A DNA stretch of 64,000 nucleotides from Homarus americanus (Eukaryota; Arthropoda; Malacostraca; Decapoda; Nephropidae): NCBI RefSeq assembly GCF_018991925.1, contig NW_024748870.1:3186705-3250704 (forward strand), in the 5' to 3' direction. This document shows, in pieces, positions 54,372-64,000 of the stretch. Made by a program: the position numbers and the translations under genes. Position 1 is the stretch's first letter; the number at the start of each line of letters is the position of its first letter. The notes under the pieces are model-generated. The model was not told where the DNA came from, ran no database searches, and worked only from the letters and a program-made list of their open reading frames with translations.

Positions 54372-57062
54372 CAGTTAACCCTCACTTTACGCGGTTAATG
54401 TAACCCGGAGGGTCCCGCGTAAAGTGAGAAAAGCGTAAAGTGAATAACATAACATATGGGATTAATTGAAATGGAGTCCGGGCCGATCCCCAAACTCCAC
54501 TTTTTGACGACACACAACTATGTTGTAGTAAAAATTTTATCTTAACTTTATGATGGTATGAAAAAACAAGTAATATAGAAGAGGTTAGGTTAGGAAAGAT
54601 AAAGGTTAACATAGGAAAAATAAAGGTTAGGTTAGAAAACTAAAAATTTGGTGTAACACTTACGGTAGTAGAAGAGATGGGTCGGCATACGGGGATGGAG
54701 GCTGGTTCCGAAGCAGAGGGCAGATTACTGGCCCTCAGGTGAATCACCATTACTAGGTGAATCACCATCACTGTCACTTACAGTTGTCAGGGCTTCCCTG
54801 ACAAATCCCTCAAAGTCATCTTCACTGCCACTATCACTGGCTTGGGCTGGCTGTGGTGGGTTGCGGGCGAAGAAATCAGTTATGCTTTGCTGACGGCTGG
54901 CGTTGATGTTGTCGTGATACACCTTGATGTACGGCTCCATAGCCTGCACCAGCCGGGTATGGAAGACTTCATAGCGGTCATCGTCATTGTCGCGGGAAAG
55001 GAAGGACTTCATCTTCTCTGCACACTCCATGGCACCCTTAATATCACTATGACTTAAATTGTGTTCTTCGGAGAATGACGCACCTTCTTCCTCCTCTTCA
55101 CTGACATGTTCTTCTTCCAACATCTCGTCGGCAGTCACTTCAGGATCTCTGATCACCTCCAGGATGTCGTCGTTGGTGGTCTCGGAGAAGCCTGGAACTG
55201 TAACAGTCTGCGCAGCTTCTCTGGCAAGGTCCACTGCTACTGCAACATTCTGAACCTCACCAGTCACAGATTGACTCCTCCTCTCACCTGGTATTCCATG
55301 CAACACATGTCTCCATGCGTGACGAATTGTAGCAATACAGCTGATCCCATGACTCCACCAAGAAGTCCACAGCTTTCTTGATGTTAAATATTCTCCAGAA
55401 TTGTTTGAAGAGTATTTTTTGCTATTCCAACTGTTGATCCTCATCTTCTTCGCTCTTGCTATCGGTGGTGGTGTCACTCAGGTTACGCAACTCTTCCCTG
55501 GTGTTGGTGTAGTCATTCAGGAGCTGTAATTTTTTGGTTGAGAATGCAGCTTTCACATTGCAAATCAACTCCTGGTCCATGGGCTGGATTAATGACGTAG
55601 TGTTGGGAGGAAGGAAGACCACTTTTACGTTGGGGTGACGATCTAACAGTAGGGGCGAGTGTCCTGGTGCGTTGTCCAGCAGCAACAAAATATTGAATGG
55701 CACATTCTGTCGCTCACAGAATTTTTTTACATCGGGAACAAAACAGTCATCAAACCAGGAGAGGGACAGTGTAGAGAACATCCACGCCTTACGTGCAGTC
55801 AGCCAGTGGACATTTAGCTTGGTCATGTCCATGGTTTTGTAGGAGTGCGGCTTGCGTGCTGTGTGGATCACCGATAACTTGAGCTTACAGGTACCGGAGG
55901 CATTGGTGGTAAACAGGACGGTGATGCGTTCCTTCTGCATTTTCCGGCCCCGAATCCTGCTGGCATTCTTCACAGCGAAGGACTTGGAAGGTAGCTTTTT
56001 CCAGAAAAGACCAGATTCGTCCATGTTAAACACCTGGTCGTCACTGTACTGTCCTTCCTCCATAATCTCACGTAAAAACGGAGGAAATTCCCGAGCCGCA
56101 GCACGATCAGCACTCGCTTCTTCACCACCAATGTTTATATTGGTGATCTTGTTCCGGATCTTAAACCTCTGTAACCACCCAGAGGAAGCATTAAAGGGTT
56201 TGGGCTCTGTAATTCCCATCTTTCGTGCCACTGCCATGTACAGTTCACGTGTGTAGTCCTTAACAGAGCGCGTGTCGACCGCCATGTCGACGCATACCTT
56301 AATTTTTCTGTCTTGAGAAGCACCTGGTTGTGAAAATACTTGATTGTGATATCATAGAAGCACCTGTAGACTTTGTGATCTTCATGTGCTCCTTTATCTT
56401 GGCTGAATCCTTCTTTATAGTCCGGATCGTAGATTCGTTCACACCATGCTGGCGCGCCAAATCAACCTGCCTTGTTCCTTTATCCAACTCTTGGATGATG
56501 GTATACTTCACCTCGTAGCTTAAGGAACGTCGTGTCTTCTTTGGTTTAGTGCCGCTGGGTCCAGGTAAGGAAAGGTTTCTCTCTGGGGGTGGTGGTCCGG
56601 TGGAAGCCATTTTACGGAACAATGGATGCGCGTTTACACGGAGTGGCCTTGAGGGATGAAACTGCCGCGGCTAGGTCAAGCGTCGTCTTTCCTCCCTCCC
56701 TCCCTCCCCCGGGTGGACACGTCATAATACTTTAAGCCAATTACAGCTAGCAGCAGAGGGGGGTAGGGATGCATGGCCAATCACAGGTCTGATACGTCAT
56801 ATGACGTCAGTGATAACGCAACAAAGACACACACTGCGCAACCTTACTGCGCCGCTTGCCCAAGCGGAGGGAGGAGGAGGGAGAGGCAGGCAGGCAGGCA
56901 GGCGGGTGGCAGGTGGGGCGAATCTAAAAATAGCGTCGCGCCGGACACTCTCCGCGTAATGGGGTTCACGTACCGCGTAATGTGAGCACGTGAGGTTCTG
57001 GCAAGGCACCGCGTTAACGTGGAAACGCGGAATGCGGGACCACGTAAAGTGAGGGTTAACTG
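54372..57062 (-). mobile_element. Nearly complete Tigger (pogo) DNA transposon
   Basis: 2691 bp flanked by TA (54370-54371, 57063-57064). Ends CAGTTAACCCTCACTTTACG and its complement with one mismatch in 23. It contains a transposase gene on the - strand (54725-56622) with the expected domain order and a GC-rich 5' region (56640-56940). It has the structure of the likely autonomous parent type of the shorter elements here, although this copy is mutated. Confidence 0.93.
54725..56622 (-). pseudogene. Tigger transposase, frameshifted
   Basis: Three overlapping frames on the - strand form one broken gene: 56622-56299, 56285-55422, 55477-54725. Part 1 starts MASTGPPPPERNLSLPGPSG and carries a CENP-B-type helix-turn-helix (KGTRQVDLARQHGVNESTIR). 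Part 2 has the second DNA-binding domain (SGWLQRFKIRNKI) and the DDE/D catalytic core: MDESGLFWKKLPS, LLLLDNAPGHSP, PPNTTSLIQPMDQEL. Part 3 is the acidic C-terminus with MEPYIKVYHDNINAS and FFARNPPQPAQ. Breaks: a frameshift near 56300-56340, a TAG at about 55422-55424 after DEDQQLE, and a second frameshift near 55300-55330. The catalytic Asp residues are intact but this copy cannot make a full enzyme. Confidence 0.92.
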
Positions 57063-57063
57063 T

Positions 57064-57676
57064 ATCTCTTTATAGTGGCATGAAAATAATTATGGTCTGT
57101 ATATGGTTTCTCTAACATCTGAATAAATTACTGTACATATTAATGATTACATCCAGTCTTCAAACATACATTTTACATTAGCCTTCTTAGAAGCGTTGCT
57201 TGAAAATACTAAGGACTAAACACAATGCTATATATTAATCAACAAATTCTATCTTTCCACCAAGGCATATCTCAATTAAGCATAATTTTTGGTAATGCAT
57301 GAAAACACCTTTACCACCAGAAGGAGTGGTTTGATTATCTGGTACCAATGAAAGGAACTTTGCTGAAGCATCATGGTGTAATTTTATGTTTTTTTGTGGA
57401 TGTGAGAGTACACTCAGACCAAGCGCGTACTGTATGTTGTGAGCACATACAACACATGGTGACTCAGTTGATTTTTCAAAGGAGTATTTAAGGTAAATAA
57501 TTAATTTCTTCAAGTACAATGCACATAGACATTATTTCAGTGTCATATGATCAGCTTTTCCCCGTGTCTTACCCGCAATTTTCTTCATACCCTGCCTACT
57601 ACAGGTGATTTATGATCATAAATAAGAAAAAATAAATAAATAAATAAATAAAAATACTGTACTCGTAATTAAAATG
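57064..57676. other. Unassigned DNA
   Basis: No gene recognised; an AAAT microsatellite of about 7 units lies near 57628-57655. Confidence 0.45.
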
Positions 57677-57999
57677 CAGTGGATATTTTACCGTGATCAG
57701 CTAAGTTCCTACTGTAACACTATTTTACTGTGACTGCACTCTGATTGGCTAATTGTCCATTACCAGCAAATAAAATGGCATAATATCCTCTGCATTCATT
57801 TTTTCTAGAGATGTTGTTTGGATGATAGTTGGAAAATCGAAACAACAATGCACAGGTTAGGAAGTTAGGTGAAGTGAGGTGAGGTTAGGTTCTAATAGGT
57901 TCTGTGCATTGTCGTTTTGATTTGATTAGCCAATCAGAGTGCACTCACAGTAAAATAGCTTTAGTAGGAACTTAGTCAGTGATGGCAAAATATCCACTG
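57677..57999. mobile_element. Foldback MITE with about 75-bp arms
   Basis: Begins CAGTGGATATTTTACCGTGA and ends GGCAAAATATCCACTG. Both arms include AAGTTCCTACT/AGTAGGAACTT, and ACTCTGATTGGCTAA / TTAGCCAATCAGAGT (a CCAAT-type word). The loop has GGTTAGG runs. Confidence 0.85.
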
Positions 58000-58049
58000 C
58001 CTAGTTAGAATGAAAATTTGTCACCTCTTAAAACACTTACTGTAATGAT

Positions 58050-59888
58050 TAGAACATGTGGAAAACTAAACCAGGATAAGGCGGAGGCGTTGAACAAATT
58101 CTTTTCATCGGTGTTCACAAGAGAGGATGCGAACAATCTTCGCATTTAAAGAAAGACCGTTTGACACAGTGCTGACCCACATTGTGTTCTCGGATGAGAT
58201 TATAAGAAATAAACTGTCGAAGTTATTGATTCACAAGAGTCCCGGCCCTGATAAGGTACACCCCGTGTTAATAGAACTGTAACGAGCTTGTGGAGCCCCT
58301 TAAGATCCTGTTCTGCAAATGCCTGGAGGAGCAAAAGGTCCCAGATGACTGAAAGATGGCTTATGTGAGTCCTATATTCAAGAAGGGTGATAGTCACTCC
58401 ACAAATAATTATAGACCAGCGAACCTGACCAGCATAGTGTGTAAAGTACAGTACTAGAGAGCATCATAAGAGATGCCATGATGGAATATCTGCTATGAAA
58501 CAACCTTGCAAGGGACTGCCAACACTGTTTTATGCCGGGACGATCCTGCTTAACAATTACTCAAGGTATTAGATGTTTCAATTCAAATTCTAGAATGGGG
58601 CAAAAATATTGACAATATATACCTAGATTTTGCCAAGGCTTTCAACAGTGTACCACATGAAAGGCTGAGAATTAAACTGGAAGGGTAGGGGAAGTGTCCT
58701 AGCATGGATCAGAGACTTTCTGCATGACCCCAAACAGTGTGTGGTGATACATGGTATAAAATCGTCATGTGTACCTGTGACAAGCGGGATACCACAGGGC
58801 AGTGTATTGGGCCCGTTGTTGTTATTTGCTTCATAAGTGACATGCCAGAAGCTATACACTCCTCCATACAAATGTTTGCAGATGATGCCAAGTTATTTAG
58901 GGAAATTAAGAACCAAACAGACTGTGAAGAGCTACAGAAAGATCTCTATGAGCTTCAAGAATGGTCGAGGAAATGGTTGCTAAGATTAAGTGTCACGAAG
59001 TGTAAGAGGATGTACCTGGGTCACACCAACATTAAGGAGGCGTATCTCATGTCCCAACATGATGAAGATACTGCATTAATTGAGACCGAATGTGAAACGG
59101 ACCTGGGTGTATATATTGACAATGAACTCAAGTTCTCGGGCCATTGTGAGAAGGTAAATCAGGCAACAAAACTAGTAGGTCTTAAAATAATGTCATTTAG
59201 ATATCTGGATGGTTCGTCACAATCTTCAAGAGTGAGATGCTTCCCCGTCTGGAGTATTGTCACCCTGTCTGGTCCCCGAGATATGCTAGGGACTGTCAGT
59301 TGATTGATAATGTCCAAAGGAAGAATATAAAGGAAAAGAGACGTGACCGATCGCCCAAGCGGCTAACAAGCCGATCAGTGGCGAAGAGGATAAAAGTAAA
59401 GGAAGGCCACCAGGCTGGTGCCTGCACTACGGCACCTCAGCTACCCCGAGAGATTACAGTAGAGCACCTGAAATTGCCTAGCTTATACTACAAGCCAGTA
59501 AGGGGCGACCTAATTGAGGTGTATAAGCATCTCAAAGGGCACTACTCAGTCGAGTGTCCTTACCTGGAGCTGGTGGACTCTCGCCCCACAAGGGGTCACA
59601 GTTCAAGGTCGAAGAAGACGCAAGCCCAGAAAACTGTGAGGGGTAACTTTTTTCGGAGTGAGAGTTGTGAACTCTTGGAACAATCTGCCAGAAAGTGTTG
59701 TGACGGCACCAGGTGTGAGCTCTTTCAAGACCAGACTTGACCCACACTGGAGCAGGTTCAGGTACATTCAGGAGCAAGTATATGCACCAGTACTTGCTAA
59801 CAGTGTATAACAGAGATGTGACAGACTGCCCAAGCAGGTAGCGAACCGACTAGTGGTGAAGAGGATAAAAGTAAAAAGTAAAAGTAGT
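58050..59888 (+). pseudogene. Non-LTR retrotransposon (LINE) reverse transcriptase relic
   Basis: Decayed + strand copy. Fragments in order: DKAEALNKFFSSVFTREDAN (about 58078), the reverse transcriptase catalytic box MFADDAKLF (about 58872-58900) followed by LQEWSRKWLLRLSVTKCKRM and LGVYIDNELKFSGHCEKVN, then LEYCHPVWSPRYARDCQLID, LKLPSLYYKPVRGDLIEVYK and the 3' part SSFKTRLDPHWSRFRYIQE. It ends with GAGGATAAAAGTAAAAAGTA. Endonuclease domain absent; many stops and frameshifts. CR1/Jockey-like by these motifs. Confidence 0.85.
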
Positions 59889-60428
59889 CCTTCAGGCTAA
59901 AGTCGTGGGCAGAGAATCATTAAGAACAAAGGAACTCTGACTTCCTAAGAATAATGAACTACAACATTATTATGAACTTATCTGTGATATTATTTGCTCT
60001 AAAATTCGATTAGTTAAGAAGTGACTTAATTTTCTTTGTACAGTAACGTTACTTTAACTGTTAATAGACTCAGCACTTTAATAAATTCTATTCAAGGACT
60101 GATTTGGTTTGAATCTCACCATATAAAAACTTCATGACATTTAACATTATACTGTACCTGGAACTCAAGAGTTTATTAATGTGTACGGTAAGTATATACA
60201 GTATATTGACAGCAGCAGCCTAGCCTCCCCCTGACCCGTCACAGCTTCGCCTACGTCACCTGTCACAAGAAATCACTCTCAATTAATTAATTCACTATAA
60301 ACACTACAGCACTACCTTTAATACCTTATCTTAGAATGAAAGTTCCGTAATATAATATAGGTTGCTAGCAGCAGCAGCAGCAGCCAACACTAAACCTGTC
60401 ACAATTTTGCCTACGCCAAGTGTTATAA
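59889..60428. other. Unassigned DNA with GCA run
   Basis: No gene recognised. A CAG/GCA trinucleotide run lies near 60368-60384. Two related blocks (about 60208-60262 and 60363-60422) repeat GCAGCAGC...CCTGTCACA..TT.GCCTACG. Confidence 0.4.
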
Positions 60429-61721
60429 CAGTGTTGCCAGTACTTGCCACTTCTCAGAAATAAAATTCCCATGTCCCCCCCCCCCACGACTCCCCTACCC
60501 AATTTCTCCCACAAAATCCCAGATCTATACCAAATTCCCACAAAAGATCCACAAATAACTCAGGCCTATATTAATAAAAAGAATTATACTTACATTGAAC
60601 AGTACTCACCGAATATCTCTACAGGCCCAGGGCAACTATTTCGTCCTAAGGTTTTATCTCGTTTGTCGCTGGCGTGTTTTTCTTGGCAAAATTCTTTATC
60701 ATTTCAATAGTATGAAGTTTGCACATGTCTTTGATTCCACCTTTAACCCATAGCAAATTTGTAGAATGGCTTCCACGGATCTAACATTGAGGCGATTTCT
60801 GAGTTTTGTGTGGACTACTCTCATTAGTGAAAATATTCTCTCAACTAATGTAATCTTTTTTATTTTATCCTCTTCACCACTGATCGGCTCGTTAGCCGCT
60901 TGGGCGATCGGTTACGTCTCTGTTACGCACAGTTGGCAAGTACTGAGCATGCACTAGTTCTGGAATGTACCTGAACCTGCTCCAGAGTTGGCCAAGTCTG
61001 GTCTTGAAAGAGCTCACGCTCGGTGCCAACACAGCACTTTCTGGTTGATTGTTCCAAGAGTTCACAACTCTCACTCCGAAAAAGTTTGCCCTCACAGTTT
61101 TCTGGACTTGCGGCTTCTTCAATCTTGAGCTATGGTAGATAAAGTAAAGCTAGTGCTAATGAAGCTACATTAGGATATGCTAGTTCCCCAGCAGAGTTCT
61201 TCCTGTCACTGACTTCAGCCCCAATATACTGGGTTGGAGTCCTGTAAGCTTGACTCTCTTCCAGTCTTAAGGCACTCCACTCATTTTGCAAGTCATCCAT
61301 ATCATTAAATGTTGAACTGTATTTGGAGGCCACCTTTGAAATGCCTTCCTTTGACAAAGTAGCTTGGCTTGGTTGCAATTGGTGAGTTGGAGCAATGTTT
61401 CAAAGTTATCTGGAAAGCTTGCTTACACTTCACTGATAAGTTCTATGACAAACTTTTTACAATGCTCTCTGACGTTATAATACCTTGGGTTCACTCAGAG
61501 AGCTAATCACAACTGCATTACTGAAATCATGACTAAACTAAATTGAACAACGAGGCTCTAATTATTGATATTACTAAGTTGTACCATAATATATGTCAGT
61601 TCCCACAAATTCCTGCAAACCCCCACAAAAGTCCCACCAAAATTTTATTCCCGTAACACCTCCTACGTAGTCCCATTTCTCCCACAGATTTGTGGGAAAT
61701 TCCGGTGAAGTGGCAACAGTG
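60429..61721 (-). mobile_element. hAT-type element interrupted by a LINE tail
   Basis: Left end CAGTGTTGCC, right end GGCAACAGTG (9 of 10 complementary), with an imperfect 8-bp target duplication TGTTATAA (60421-60428) / TGTTACAA (61722-61729). On the - strand, hAT C-terminal dimerisation motifs are split: upstream part DDLQNEWSALRLEESQ and NVASLALALLYLP (61378 to about 61131), then after the LINE insertion TLVERIFSLMRVVHTKLRNR and EAILQICYGLK, stop at 60704-60706. The N-terminal and catalytic regions are missing. Confidence 0.82.
60862..61130 (-). mobile_element. LINE 3' end inserted in the hAT element
   Basis: Same family as 53601 and 58050: VRANFFGVRVVNSWNNQPES, SSFKTRLGQLWSRFRYIPEL, with tail GTGAAGAGGATAAAATA. 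Its insertion cuts the hAT frame between ALALLYLP and VERIFS. Confidence 0.85.
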
Positions 61722-61866
61722 TGTTACAAGACGTCACTAACAACTATTTCATCCACTCTCACTTATCTTATATTGAAGTACGAAAACACACTAATAAAAT
61801 TAAATTTATCTTCTACTGCATGTAATTTAAAGATTCATATAAAATTTTATATTTTACTTTTACTGT

Positions 61867-62069
61867 TTTACTTTTACCCTCTTCACCACTGATCGGCTCG
61901 TTAACCGCTTGGGCGATCGGTCACGTCTCTGTTACACACTGTTGACAAGTACTGGGCATGCACCGGTTCCTGAATGTACCTGAACCTGCTCCAGTGTTGG
62001 TCAAGTCTGGTCTTGATATAGCTCACACTCGGTGCCGTCAAAACACTCTCTGACAGGTTGTTCCACAAG
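61867..62069 (-). mobile_element. LINE 3' end fragment
   Basis: SVSYIKTRLDQHWSRFRYIQ and a GTGAAGAGGGTAAAAGTAAA tail; shortest copy of the family in the window. Confidence 0.8.
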
Positions 62070-62347
62070 TAAAAATGTGAAAATAGAAAGATAAAAACAA
62101 TATTCAAGACACCAGTAGTTCACATATGCTAAATATTGCTTGTTCTCGTCATTTCACTGATTCAAGTATAAAATCTTGCTTTGGAACTTTAAATTGTATA
62201 CACATGTAAGTTATTTATCCTGAACGTATGAGTACTAAATTTAAATAAAACTCATTTTATCGGTTTAGTTACTATTGTTTGTTTTTGAATTTCAGAAAGA
62301 CTGATTCATGCAAGTTTCAATGATCCTCAGAGCTAATTTTGCAAACA
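62070..62347. other. Unassigned DNA
   Basis: AT-rich; nothing recognised. Confidence 0.4.

Positions 62348-64000
<1,653 letters not shown>

Noticed and set aside
54842..55381. Plus-strand frames opposite the Tigger transposase
   Set aside because: Shadows of the - strand coding sequence; no homology of their own.

Overview
This is eukaryotic, AT-rich, intron-bearing nuclear DNA, almost certainly from an arthropod and most plausibly a decapod or other malacostracan crustacean. The evidence is two conserved animal genes split by GT-AG introns, short interstitial TTAGG-type runs (the arthropod telomere motif), long TA microsatellites and very heavy loading with pogo/Tigger-type DNA transposons. 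No bacterial operon, CRISPR array or recognisable tRNA/rRNA gene was seen. The species cannot be named from the sequence alone.

Two host genes are convergent. On the + strand, positions 3699-12372 hold a complete six-exon mLST8 gene (seven-WD40 subunit of the TOR kinase complexes, 317 codons plus stop). On the - strand, 53211 down to 32462 holds a complete thirteen-exon TBC1D16 gene (Rab GTPase-activating protein, 857 codons plus stop). Both were assembled by hand from exon homology to remembered human proteins; every junction is GT-AG and every phase closes. They are functionally separate (TOR nutrient signalling; Rab4-type endosomal recycling), and about 20 kb of repeat-rich DNA lies between their 3' ends.

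The rest is mostly mobile DNA. From left to right: a compact LTR retrotransposon with near-identical LTRs (1636-3274); Tigger-derived non-autonomous elements at 6314, 16047, 22572, 30489, 45491, 48020 and 48811; decayed Tigger transposase genes at 19059-21713 and 35438-36655; a nearly complete but mutated Tigger transposon with matching terminal repeats and TA target duplication (54372-57062); several foldback MITE families, some nested with a visible pre-insertion site; non-LTR retrotransposon fragments sharing one 3' end (53601, 58050, 60862, 61867); and a hAT element (60429-61721) whose transposase is split by one of those LINE tails.

The most unusual item is inside intron 7 of TBC1D16. 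A 392-codon open frame (39961-41139, - strand) of a recurrent, functionally unassigned animal ORF family is bracketed by 96-bp imperfect inverted repeats (39685-39780 and 41278-41373, 69 of 96 positions matching without gaps). That suggests the family is carried by a DNA transposon.
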